From Mesocentrotus franciscanus (taxonomy: Eukaryota > Echinodermata > Echinoidea > Camarodonta > Strongylocentrotidae), in the NCBI GenBank assembly GCA_037976565.1, contig CP137672.1:22158335-22222334 (forward strand): a DNA stretch of 64,000 nucleotides. The letters run 5' to 3'. This document shows positions 9,761 through 20,000 of this stretch, piece by piece. A model generated the notes under the pieces. That model was not told the DNA's origin, did no database searches, and saw nothing but the letters and a program-made list of their open reading frames with translations. The number at the start of each line of letters is the position of its first letter. Position 1 is the first letter of the stretch. The position numbers were made by a program, and so were the translations under genes.

Positions 9761-11149
9761 TCATTTTTTTCTCCATAATGTTATACAAAATTTTGAGGTG
9801 AATTTTGCAACCTCCCAAATTAATTATATTCAGCAGCTCCTCCTTTATTAAAGCCTCTCTAAAGTGTTGGGAGACGAAAATTCACCAAAAATTTCATGGC
9901 AAAATTTCACTTAAATTGTTATAATGATGTGAAAGAGGATGTCATTTAAGAGACACTTCTGCAATGATATTCATTATAAATATGATTGAAGAGAAAAATT
10001 CAGGTTTTCTGTTGTACGCAGTAAACCTCAATTTTGTATTCTTTCATCAATATCTATCTTCTAACACATTTGTTCTGAAAACTATTGCAGAAATGTGTGT
10101 TAAATGATATCTTCTTTCACTTCATTATGCAATTTAGGGGAATTTTTGCCATAAATTTTGTGGAGTTCCCAACACTTCAGAGAGCCTTTACTGTCTTATT
10201 ATATGATATATACAGGTCTCTGTGTCATATATATCAAGTCATGTTTTTTAAGACTAACAAATAACAACAGTCAAAGGTACACCAAATTTCAGTTCAATTT
10301 CGTTAGGTCACGTGCTGATCAAAACACGGACATCATTTATAAATTAGTAACTGTATTATTTTGTGAACAGGAAACTTAACTGCAGACCCATTTTATTCAA
10401 GGAAACTATCTTTCATTTGTTCTTTCAAGTGAAGAATAAGGGGAGGGGTGCGTCTATTACGAACAATACAGTATTTCCGTAAATCAACTGAGCCGCACCA
10501 TTTAACATAATTTATTAGTGTTCACCCTTCTGTAAATTTTTAAAGATATTTTGTGATGACACCGAAAGACTAGTTAATAACAGGAAACCTTTGACATTCA
10601 ATGGGTAGACAGGTGAGAGCATTTTAATATATCCACATGTTTAGCTAACATTTGTGAGGCATCATACAACTCCTATATTATGTAATTTAGGTTGTTTGAT
10701 ATTACCCAGTTTTTACTCTTATCAATCAAGAAGAATATTATCTGCTACGGTTATGGTCTACTATGGTAGAAATGGAATGTTATTTTTATCAGAATAATAA
10801 ATACTACTGCTTTACAGACAATCCACAGCAAAAGCTGTCTTTTCTTTGCTAGTTTTGAGTGTAATGAAGTTAAATAACTGGCATGTAACAAATTTAAATT
10901 TGCTGTCACATTACGTACAACTTGTGTGTACCAGTATGAATATATCCTGTTGTAGAAAAAACTGCTAAATAAATAGTGATATTTGATTTGATGAGATAAT
11001 TCAGATATCAGTCAATTTTACCGTGCAGTTGAGAAACATGCCTCCGCCTGAAACTTACACAATCATACATACAAATACCAAGTTTCATCACAATACCTTA
11101 CTCCGTTCTTAAGTTCTAGAGTTCAAAAAATTGGAACCAAAATAAACAT
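9761..11149. other. Spacer between the two Harbinger genes
   Basis: No convincing gene is present. At about 9835-9905 and 10130-10195 there is an imperfect inverted repeat (AAGCCTCTCTAAAGTGTTGGGA against TCCCAACACTTCAGAGAGCCTTT) that may mark a small foldback element or a hairpin near the 3' end of the partner gene. Confidence 0.5.
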
Positions 11150-14100
11150 TCAGAAAAATTCTTGTACAATTTGGTCTCGAACTGCAATGGCGACTGCACC
11201 AGGTTGACCTTGGTAGTCATTGATATCTGCTGGATCTGGAGGAGGCTGAACAAAGTAGTCATGTGGTTCTCCCATCTCTTTGGCCATGTTGAACAGAACT
11301 GCGCAGGCAACGATGGTACGACATGCGTGTTTCGGTTCCACGCGAAGCCCAACAGCAAGACACGGAAACTTTGCCTTAATTTGCCCGTTCACCTGTTCTA
11401 TGAAGACCCGTGTTTTTGGATGAGCTCTGAAAATATAAAATGAAAAACGTTTTTTTCAAAATGTTGAATGTTGCTCTTAAATCACTAGTAATTCCCTTAA
11501 AACGCTGAGAAATAAGAAAAGCGATAAACAGGTGGTCCTGCCATTACTATCAAATGATCTACTGCTAATTTATGTTAAGTTAGAGCCAGATTTGCTATTT
11601 GGATTTTGACATTGCTATCTACAGTAGATGTGAAGCAAGTTTGGTTTTTGAAGCTTTTTGAAAGACAATATTGAAAATTTCAACATATTTCCAGTTTCAA
11701 AATGTGATAAATACATTGTATAACGTTAAAATGTTACGCTTGCTCTCGAGTATCATTACAGTGTTTAAAATATACCGCTTTCCTTTGGTATTCAAGTTGT
11801 CTTTCTTTTGCCCCTCTTCATCCTCTTACTTCCTTCACCTTTTTCTCTTCTTCTCTTCATCATATTCCATTCCGCCCGCTCTTCCTCTTTATTTTTCTTC
11901 TATTCTAATAAATTGGTACATTAATATCTGCACTAGATAGCATTGTAGATGATTCGACAATATTATGAAATACCACCTTCTAGTTTGGGTTGAGTTTGCA
12001 ATTTTATTGTATTATAATACTTGCCTGTTATAGGCATATTCTGCAGGTGTTTGTGGATTTGGGATTGGTGTTATCAGCCAAGGCTTGAGGGGGTATCCAC
12101 TGTCACCAACGAGGACGCCTTCCTTTCTGCCAGCCTCAAACTCTGCAGCAATGTTGCTGTGTGTGAGGATCCGACTATCATGGGTCGATCCAGGCCATCT
12201 TGCAACCACATTGGTGATCTTGTACTTTGTGGTACACATCAGTTGTACATTGATGGATTTCTGCCGTTTTCTATTTACATACACGTATGCGTCGTCTCCG
12301 TATCTATGGATTGGTTTAATGAATAAAGAAGTTGCAGTCAGTTATTAATAGAAAATTATTTAACCATATATCGTGAACTAGAATTTTTCCTGCAAAATGT
12401 TGAGAAAAAATTAACCATTATGTTATTTATTTTAGAATCTCCATTGCAGTAAGATTACTTTACGTTTCTTTCTGCCTGCAAAATAGTTTTCTTCTCCATT
12501 TTGTTTTGTTGCTGTTATGAGTTTATATTCATATTTTTGTTATCAAACAGGACATAACAGACATAAATAAATAAATACATTTGTACAATGACAGTTGTAC
12601 AATGATGATAGAAGAAGCGATACAAATCGCAAATGATCTTTCCTTATTTTCCCCCTTTTCTTTTCTTCTTCCTCTATATTTCCCTTTCTCTCCTCTTTCC
12701 CTTTCCCTTTCCCTTCCCTTCCTCTCTCTCTCTTTTACGGGGGAGGCAATGGCATTTCGGCCCCCTCCCCCCCACGATCCACACCTTGTTGGCATGGAAA
12801 ATCGCAACTGATATCCGCCTTCTTTTTCTTCCACTTTATTTCCTTCCCTTTATCTCTTCTTTTCCTTTTTTCTCTCCCTTTCCTTCCTTCTATCTTTTTT
12901 TTGCTGGGGAGGCAACAGCCTGGGAGGCACAAGGCCCTTTCGCGCCCCCGATCTCCTTTCTCCCTTTTCTTTTCTGCTTCCTCTTCTTTCTTTCACTTTC
13001 TCTCCTCTTTCCCTTCCTTCTATCTCTCTCTCTCTTTTTACGGGGGCAATGGCTTTCGGCCCCTCCGCTCCCCGATCCACACCTTGTTAAGGGGAAAATC
13101 GCAACTGATATTCCCTTTTTCTTGGCTTCTTCCACTTTATTTCCTTCCCATTTCCTCTTTTCCTTTTTCTTTCCTTTTCCTTCTCTTGTTTTTTTTCTGG
13201 GAGTCAACAGCCTGGGAGGAAAGGCCCTTTCGCCCCCACCCCGATCTCCTTATTTCCCCTTTTCTTTTCTGCTTCCTCTTCTTTCTTTCCCTTTCTCTCC
13301 TCTTTCCCTTTCCCTTCTTTTCCTTCTCTCTCTCTCTCTCTTTGGCGAGGAGGGGGACCCCTGCCCCCTGGATCCAAGCCTGGGTTTAACATGTTACACA
13401 GCGCAACTTTTTGCAGGTTATTCAATTTTGTTCGTTCACACGCGCATGGTTACAATATTTTACCCCACAAACACTTATAAAAAAGTACCATGGTAACATG
13501 GGTCTTTGTCCAAGTTACCATCCACCATAAGAACCATGGTAGGCCTAATCATGGTATCAAACCATGGTAATTTCATGATCATTTTTTAGGGCATGGAATT
13601 ACCATGGTTTGATACCATGTTTTCATGGTTCTTATGGTGGATGGTAATTTGGAAAAAAGAACCATAGTTACCATGGTAATTTCATGGTACCTTTTTATAA
13701 GGGTGTACTCTCTCCCCGATGGCCTATCCTAGCGTGTGACATACCGCAGGCTCTATAATGCTTTAAATACATGTTATAATATATCAAATGAAATAGACCT
13801 ACCTTGCACCCCTCAACAAAACGTGAGTGCAATCCACGGCACTCACAACTCGGGGCATACCGCTTACAGCGTAGAAGTCAGCTTGACTGGCTGCAACTTC
13901 AGCAGGGGTTGTTGGGAATTTGATGACTTCATCTTTCATCCGTCCCAGAACACGGTTAACGCGGCGGACAATCCTGCTTGCGCTGGCCTTGCTGATGCCG
14001 TGATGGTCACCATGGTTGTGGTGCACGGTGCCACTGGCGTAGAAACGCAGCGCCGTAAACACTTGCATCCGTCCATCAATGGCATGGCTTCTGGATGTCT

Positions 14101-14287
14101 CCCGATCCAATCGCGGAGCCAAGATATCTAACAGTTGCATAACACCTCTTCTGGAAAATCTATACCTCTCGTACATCTCATCCTCATTGAATTTATCTAG
14201 AGGGTTTTGCCTGTCGCGAAAAACACGCTCTCGACGAAGCCCTCTGGCCACCCGATCGGCCATCAATATTTGGAGGTCGGCCATCAT
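11150..14287 (-). CDS. Harbinger DDE transposase (HARBI1-like), three exons, apparently intact
   Basis: Exons at 14287-13803, 12303-12025 and 11426-11150 join in frame (both introns in phase 2) to give 346 residues, the usual length of the family. The first donor is GTAGGT; the second is a GC donor, AG|GCAAGT, whose choice is supported because it yields the expected NRAHPKTRVFIEQ junction. Catalytic residues of the DDE_Tnp_4 fold are visible: Asp about 152 in VSAVDCTHVLL, Asp about 204 in WPGSTHDSRI (with GDSGYP following), and Glu about 265 in VFIEQVNGQIKAKF. The N-terminal part contains a conserved helical segment (RFSRRGVMQLLDIL, ASRIVRRVNRVLG). The enzyme would cut and paste the element by its terminal repeats with its Myb-like partner. 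Intron 1 (12304-13802) has absorbed a tandem array and a MITE without harming the coding sequence. Activity is not shown. Confidence 0.88.
12620..13382 (-). repeat. Polypyrimidine tandem array (~200-bp units) in transposase intron 1
   Basis: Three to four copies of a roughly 200-bp unit alternate a CCTTTCGGCCCC / CGATCCACACCTTGTTGG block with a long CT-rich block (TTTCCCTTTCCCTTCC, TCTCTCTCTC). The right end CCCCCTGGATCCAAGCCTG resembles the terminus of the cassette at 27998. The same unit recurs in both hAT-like elements (27998-28514 and 39660-40169). Open frames of 100-290 codons here are compositional artefacts. Confidence 0.8.
13471..13706. mobile_element. Foldback MITE, ~236 bp, ACACTTATAAAAAAGTACC termini
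   Basis: The entire element is palindromic. The left arm runs from ACACTTATAAAAAAGTACC through TTACCATCCACCATAAGAACC and CATGGTATCAAACCATGG; the right arm is its inverse, ending GGTACCTTTTTATAAGGGTG. The centre is near 13590. It is inserted in intron 1 of the Harbinger transposase. The target duplication was not resolved. Confidence 0.8.
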
Positions 14288-14521
14288 CGAGAATTCGAAA
14301 AACTTTCAAATTTGGCGCGAAATTTATCACATGACATTACACTAAGAACAGTTCCTACGTCTCGTCTCGACGAGACGTAGGCTACGCTCTGTATGCAACT
14401 TAGTTAAATGGGTACTAAGTACGGTACGCGTCTTAGTGGTCTTTGTGAAACTCCCGCTAAGATACATCTTACACTAAGTCCTATAACCGGACTTATGGAT
14501 GCTTAAGACGCATCTTAGCGC

Positions 14522-14538
14522 TTAGTGAAACAGGCCCC
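14522..14538 (-). repeat. Harbinger right terminal inverted repeat
   Basis: TTAGTGAAACAGGCCCC is the exact inverse of the left end, followed by AGGTATATCAG, where the Helitron sequence resumes. Confidence 0.9.
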
Positions 14539-15619
14539 AGGTATATCAGCGTCTTTAGTACATGTCACGATAGTATCGAGATCTGAAGAGGTCCATTTGC
14601 TTATGTCGTTGTTCTTAGAAAAAAGTGTAGCCATCACACCGATTTGATAACTATGGTCGGAATTTATTTCACTTTGTTGTTCATCTACAGAAGTGCTCAA
14701 ACTTTTTTACGAATACCCTATTGCTATTGTTTTTTCCGTTGGCAAGGTTGTTTGCATTGGTGCCGATGTTCTTTTCTTTTTTGTCGTTGGCAAGATCGTT
14801 CTCATTGGTGGTGATGTTCGTTTCTGTTTTGTCGTTGGCAAGGTTTTTATTACTTCCATTTTGAGATTGGTTCAAATGTGATTTTTGTTTTTTTCTTGTT
14901 GATTTTGTGTACAGGTATGCCATCGCTTTCCCAACGTACGTGACACCTTTCTCTCGACCTTTGACTTTGTCCATGCTAGAATATGTGTCAATATTCGCAT
15001 TCGTTGCTTTACGGTACACACCTTTTCCATTAAGCGGCTTAGTTCTCCTTGATTTTACCGTTCTCCAAATTTCGGCACTATCATCAGCAGTTACATCAGT
15101 TCGATCATAATTGGTTCTCTTCCTAAATGTTTTTCTTGTGAATGTCGTTTTAATGTCACTTGTACACGATTGGCAATCATTATCATCGATTCTTTTACTA
15201 TTCTGACATTCACCAGATTTCCTTTTCTTTGTGGTTGATTGGTTTGGCGAAAGTGGTCTTTTCTTGCCGCGAGGAATATGCTTTTTCCCACTTGTTGAAG
15301 ATTTGTTTCTCTTGCCTTGTGCACGAGTTATAGGACTTGGCTGTGCTGCATGGTCATTATCATTATTGTCTTTCGTAAGATGTTTGTACATGTTTACATC
15401 AATAGGGATACCGAAATGGTCATATAGGCGCTTAGACAAATTGTTACCACAATAGCAACATATCCATACTACGTGAGCATTAGTCAACTCTTCTGCAGAA
15501 GGTAATCCCATACATGGCACATGGTAATGGTTCAAGCATGTTTTACAGGTTGTTTTGTTCTCATTCTCTTGAATATCTAGGCCACAGACGAAACAATCCA
15601 CATGCTTTTCATGATGCAC
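14539..15619 (-). pseudogene. Helitron-like protein: N-terminal PHD finger and start of first C76-like region
   Basis: From an ATG at 15619 the protein begins with a complete C4HC3 PHD-type zinc finger. Its ligands are Cys9/12, Cys25/28, His33, Cys36 and Cys54/57, with the conserved Trp two residues before the last Cys pair (WICCYC). A charged, low-complexity, Lys/Asn/Thr-rich linker with repeated NDLANDKxExNI units follows. The frame stops at 14681, while another frame takes over at about 14700 (STSVDEQQSEIN) and runs to the Harbinger terminus with DISKWTSSDLDTIVTC, matching QWKSCDLDRILTI of the second C76-like domain. An A-run (AAAAAAG) at the switch suggests a slippage-type frameshift. PHD fingers usually read histone tails; a role in chromatin targeting is inference. 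Confidence 0.75.
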
Positions 15620-16560
15620 GTGTTACCATCCGGTCCAACTGATGTGTCCGTTTCTAACATGGTTTTAATGATTAGCCGTACACTTGATACGATTTGGCTC
15701 AAGACTTCACGTATATAATTTAGACGAAAAAAATGCAGTCTCTTAACTTATGTCTATATGATATATAGTACTTAAATATATAATGGTTTTCTTTTTGTTT
15801 TAATGATTATAACATAGGCTTACACACTTTTGTGCATATACTCGAAGCTTTAGTAAACAGGTTTATCTCACCGTCACTCTTTTTTATATCTACTTTGCAC
15901 ACTAACCCCTCGTTTTATTCGATTATAAACAAATTTTACGTCACTCTTGGTTTCACGTTCTTGAAATTTCTTTCCTTAACAATCAATCACACTGTGCCTC
16001 TTCTATCAAACTGTGCTAAATTATTTGCGTTCCTGTAAGTTATACAAAGACTATCTTGCCGTTATTCAATGAATCAAACACACTCCTTTATTTAGTCTCT
16101 CTTATAATCTCGAATATACCACTATGCTCAATTATCCGTTCCTTGACAGTCAGTTTCGCTTTTCCTCTAGTCTCTTATGTAATCTCCCGTTTTCTTTGTG
16201 CGATATTTGTGTCGACTTTAACGTTCTTTATATATATACAGGTGTATATATATTTTTAAATATCAGAAAATTCACTCTTTATCATTAATTTATTTACATT
16301 CAACCTTATATACAGTATGCTTAAGAACTCATATACCAATATATCCTTCACTTTTACACCAACAATTAAAGAAATTGACACGTTAACACTTTTTAAAGAT
16401 TTGTAATCATTTATTTAATATTCTATCCAAGTCTTTTCCAATTCGTTCCAAGTCTTTTCCAATTCGTTCCAAATCTTTTCCAATTCGTTTCAGATCTTAT
16501 TTCAAGCGTTATTGGGATGAATCGTTCATGAAAAAATGAGATGAAATGAATGAAATGAGC
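15620..16560. other. Upstream region of the Helitron gene
   Basis: AT-rich DNA upstream of the PHD start codon presumably holds the promoter and the 5' terminus of the Helitron, neither of which I could locate. Several weakly repeated TCACTCTT / TTAACAATCAATCAC blocks occur between 15870 and 16260. No gene was seen. Confidence 0.45.
16429..16499. repeat. 21-bp minisatellite, 3.4 copies
   Basis: Tandem copies of AAGTCTTTTCCAATTCGTTCC are seen, the last ones slightly diverged. Confidence 0.9.
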
Positions 16561-17477
16561 TCACAGACAGTGATCAACCACAGGCCAGGCCATCAACAGC
16601 TGTGATAAATTCTTCTGAAATATGAACATGTAATGATTTCTTTGCTTTTGGGAAATGTCTTTTTCAAGGGGAGGTGAAATGAGTGGAGGTGAAAAATATT
16701 TTAATCCAACAAGACGTCTGAAAATGAAAGGAGTGTATAGAAGACACACAATACAAAGTACACAAAATATATACCGTACTGAAAACCCAGGACCTGCAGA
16801 CAGAGAAAAGAAAAGAAAAGGATATGCATGAGACATACAAAAAGGGATGAAATGCTTTTTAAACCATCAGTATTGTTTGGATATATATCAATTTATGTTA
16901 ATATTTTGTTTTGATATTGAATATAAAAAAGGCCATTCAATTACGATTCATTCGATAATATGCAATTTTCTCAAAACTTGCTATCAGACTCTATAGAAAA
17001 CATATTAGAAGGCTATACGCATTCTTGAAATTGATATGTGTATTACAAAATAGCTTTGGTGTTGAGCTCCCCTTGTCACACATACAATTGAGGATGCAAC
17101 AAAACCTCTCCAACCTTCAAAATATATCTTCTTTTCTAAATTTTAAGTACACACACATGAAGTATATCTATGGGATCATGCTTTCACGAAGGGGGTACAA
17201 AAACATGTCAACTTTTTATCTGATCATTCTAATTTAATGAGAGTTAATATAGGGCCTAAATTTTGCCTCCCTTACTCTCTATTCTTTTTGTTGTCATGCC
17301 TCCCTCTTCCCCTATTCAAATGCCAGCTTCATTCATGGTCTTTTATTTCAAGGGACTACTTTCATCAGGCCTCCCCTATTCTTATTTAGATTTTCTCCAC
17401 CTACTTTCTTGTCCCATGATATATAAAATGTTCTTTGTGTGTTTCCTCTCCAATCCCAGCTAAGTTTGATTGGCCAT
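16560..17477. other. No recognisable feature
   Basis: AT-rich sequence with only short unsupported open frames; I see no RNA gene, repeat or transposon end. Confidence 0.5.
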
Positions 17478-17690
17478 TCAAAGCCTCTTTATTGTTCTAT
17501 GTCTGGGTGAATCAAAGGGATGCTTGTGTGAATGATGAAGACAGTTGAAAGTGTAGAGAATGTGCTGATTACCATAGAGGTTGGTACAGAGGCGAGGTAC
17601 GTTGGGATGAAAGTTTGTCACAAGGGGTATTCTGGTGGTGGTGGTCTGGTTTGGAGTCTTTGTTGTCGGAGTACGGAAGATCTGTAAAAA
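17478..17690 (-). pseudogene. Possible retroelement coding relic
   Basis: The minus strand translates to a stretch containing RIPLVTNFHPNVPRL and GNQHILYTF. This resembles the RxPLVxxYHPxL segment seen near the C-terminus of reverse transcriptases of Penelope-like and related elements. It is preceded by a pyrimidine run and AG (GTTTTTTTTTTACAG). There is no second motif to confirm it, and it could equally be a decayed host exon. Confidence 0.3.
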
Positions 17691-17899
17691 AAAAACAGGA
17701 AAAACATGAGTGCACTGAACTAATTTCACAACTCAATTCTGATAGGAATCTGCCAACCACATCTGATACACAATTATGAGCTATTTATGCTTATATATAA
17801 GCTCTGACCATGTCCTTTGTCCTATTAAACCTTAAAACAAAAAAGTTTATTAGAGCCCCAAGATTTATAGGTACCAAATGTGCTATTTGACAACTGGAT

Positions 17900-18760
17900 C
17901 CTGAGTTATTAAAAAATACCAGCTATTGCGGCATGAGGCCTGTGTCTTTGACCTTTGACCTTATAATTTAAAAACTGACTGAAATCTGAAATTCAGTACT
18001 TGAGATTTACAATTATAAGCTAATTTAGCATAAACATTGAGCTCTGCGAACTTCGACCCAATGACCCCCAGATCAATTACCAAGCATCTCATGAAACATA
18101 CATGGCCCAAGTACAGTGAGAATATGAAAATAGGTTCATCTGGTAACGCAACCACAAGCTATTTACAAAAATATTGACCTTTGTGCCCTTTGGTTGCTTA
18201 CTAACAAGCAAATAATCACCACTACTACTTCTTCTTCTTTTTCTTCTACTTGACATACTAGTCTAGTCTACCCAATGTTCTATCATTGCAATAGGCCTGT
18301 ACATTATATGTTGGCCAAAAAATAGGGGGGCGCATACCCCTTGCACCCCCTCTGGATCCGCCACTAATGGAGTACATGTAATGACGTGGCACAGGGCCTG
18401 AAATACTAGTAGGGCTCATACAAATAAATAAGTCCCAGATATGTTATCATGTAAATGGACGCTCATCAAAAAACAATATTAAAACAATTGTATGCGACTG
18501 CATCACCTATATATATATATGCCTCCGCCCTTAAAATCTGGTATTTCATGAGTTGTCCTCTATGACCTTTGACCTAATTATTCCAAATCTAATCAGATCG
18601 TCATCCTATGGTGATACATACTAACATCAAGTTTGAAGTTCATATCTCAAGTGGTTCACGAGATATCGACATAACGATGCCAATACCTTGAATTCATAAG
18701 TTGACCTCTGTGACCCTTGACCTAGTTAATCCAAAATCTACTCAGATCGTCTTCCTATGG
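17900..18760. repeat. Decayed repeat with TGACCTTTGACC motifs
   Basis: Diverged segments each end in a direct-repeat motif such as GACCTTTGACCTTA, accompanied by phrases like TTGAAGTTCATATCTCAAG and CAGATCGTC.TCCTATGG that recur about 110-120 bases apart (18590-18760). No coding sequence was seen. Confidence 0.55.
18300..18367 (-). mobile_element. Terminal fragment of a hAT-like MITE
   Basis: GGGGGGCGCATACCCCTTGCACC is followed by CCCTCTGGATCCGCCACTA, the inverse of the (CAG)TGGCGGATCCAG ends of the MITEs at 779 and 41301. No partner end was found. Confidence 0.4.
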
Positions 18761-18765
18761 TAATA

Positions 18766-18940
18766 AGCAAATATTAACCGGCTACGAGGGTAATGGTACA
18801 AACTATCATCGCCGAGGTGATCGATCGGGGCTACTATCATCACGAGCCGCAAGCGAGGGATGATAGTAGCCCCGAGATCACCAAGGCGATGATAGTTTGT
18901 ATCCATTGCACGAGTAAAGGAGGTTAATATTTGTTTTATA
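18766..18940. repeat. Palindrome with ~80-bp arms
   Basis: AAATATTAACC...AAACTATCATCGCC...GGGGCTACTATCATC is mirrored by GATGATAGTAGCCCC...GGCGATGATAGTTT...GGTTAATATTTG around a centre near 18850. A partial echo (GTACTATCGCAGGGTGATAGTAC) lies at 19135-19160. It is likely a foldback MITE core. Confidence 0.75.
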
Positions 18941-19540
18941 TCCCACATCGGCAATAATAATTAAAAGAACTAGGTTTTTCACTCGCGGCGTTCTGATCCT
19001 GCAGAAAGTTTAGATTCTGCAGACAGTTTAGCTTCAGCAAATATCGGTAAATATCGATATCATTTCACGTAACCTACTTTGCTATGCTTATTCAATGGGC
19101 AAGTGGGGCAGCAGCAAAAAATTACTGTACAAAAGTACTATCGCAGGGTGATAGTACTAATCTATCATTGATCATGTGACCTCGTTTAGACCAATCAGAT
19201 TGCAAGATTCTTAGTATGCGGGATATAAAATATACTATGATCAAGTCATGAAGTGCGAAGTTCATATCTCAAGCAGTTTCTGAGATATCGCGATAAGGAA
19301 GCGAGACGGACGTACACACTACAGACATACGGATGAAAAACCCAAAAGCCTGATGCCTCATGATGAAAAACATTATATTTCATATAGCAGAGACAGCATA
19401 AAAATACCTGGTAAATTAACGGCAAAGCAAGCTGGGCATAGTTAAATTTATCCCAACAACGCGAGAACTGCAACTCACACACAATTAAGGACCCTAATTG
19501 GAACTTTGTCAGCTTTAAAAACTAGATGGATGTTCGCAAT
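18941..19540. other. No gene; scattered short repeats
   Basis: The stretch contains a small hairpin at about 19134-19160, a paired GCAGAAAGTTTAGATTCTGCAGACAGTTTAG repeat near 19010, and fragments of the repeat seen at 18600-18760. No coding potential was recognised. Confidence 0.5.
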
Positions 19541-20000
19541 CGAAAATGATGCCTCCGCCATGGAGTGATTTTGCAAACCAAAACAGAAGCAATTTAAAAA
19601 ATTCAAGTTTCATTTTAATCCATTTATATGTTCTCAGAATATCGTGATTACAAGCTATTTTTCATATACATGTATGCCCCTTTGATCTTTGACCTCATGA
19701 CCCTAAAACCTAATTAGTTCATTGGCTCTGCAGTCTGCAAGGTACATACATGACCTAAGTTTGGCGGTAATCCTGCAATCCATTCTTGAAATAACGCGAT
19801 CAAAAGCTATTTGTGCAAACATAATGGGCCCTGTGACCTTTGACCTTAGGATCCCAACATCTTATCAGTTCATTGGCTATGCAAGATACATACATGACCC
19901 AAGTTTGGCGGGAATCCATCAATCAGTTCTTGAGATAACGCGATCACGACCTATTTTTGCATACATAATGAGCCTTGTGACCTTTGACCTTTTTGACCCA
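19541..20000. repeat. ~135-bp degenerate tandem repeat carrying GTGACCTTTGACCTT
   Basis: At least two clear copies (19715-19850 and 19850-19990) share CAGTTCATTGGCT, GATACATACATGACC, AAGTTTGGCGG, TTGA.ATAACGCGATCA and end in GTGACCTTTGACCTT; an older copy precedes them. The direct repeat AGGTCA-A-AGGTCA in the motif is what a DR1 nuclear-receptor site looks like, though this may be coincidence. Confidence 0.7.

Larger units (their letters stand above)
6570..14538. mobile_element. PIF/Harbinger DNA transposon, about 7.97 kb, inserted in the Helitron gene
   Basis: Terminal inverted repeats start GGGGCCTGTTTCACTAA (6570-6586) and end TTAGTGAAACAGGCCCC (14522-14538). Subterminal DNA on both sides is rich in CACTAAG/CTTAGTG and GACGC motifs. 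Inside are a three-exon DDE transposase on the minus strand and, on the plus strand, the C-terminal part of the usual partner protein, the gene pair typical of animal Harbingers. The Helitron reading frame is continuous across the insertion (DADIP-G on one side, G-DPRES on the other), so the insertion is recent relative to the Helitron ORF. The flanks read CTG (6568-6570) on the left and CAG (14538-14540) on the right: both fit CWG but they are not identical, so the target duplication is unresolved. Confidence 0.92.
1..15619 (-). mobile_element. Helitron-like autonomous element, 5' half, degraded and interrupted
   Basis: The minus strand holds consecutive pieces of one large transposon protein. 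They run in order: PHD finger, C76-like peptidase remnant, OTU, second C76-like peptidase, second OTU, basic repeat domain, cysteine-rich segment and DUF6570-like segment, entering the Helitron-like N region at the left edge. The conserved run around IPFMKLMALPKGAQNG, then HGPVVCVPSN and VKLKRKLSYK, is the hallmark by which I recognise this as a Helitron protein. The Rep nuclease and helicase parts would lie beyond base 1. The coding region is broken by two insertions (779-1100 and 6570-14538), by frameshifts near 14700, 3960, 2400 and 480, and by stops at 1417 and 128, so it cannot now be translated as one protein. The 5' terminus of the element (expected above 15620) could not be placed. Confidence 0.82.

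Noticed and set aside
12633..13496. 287-codon frame rich in Phe/Ser/Pro
   Set aside because: Produced by pyrimidine-rich tandem repeats in a transposase intron; no domain, and all three frames and both strands are open.
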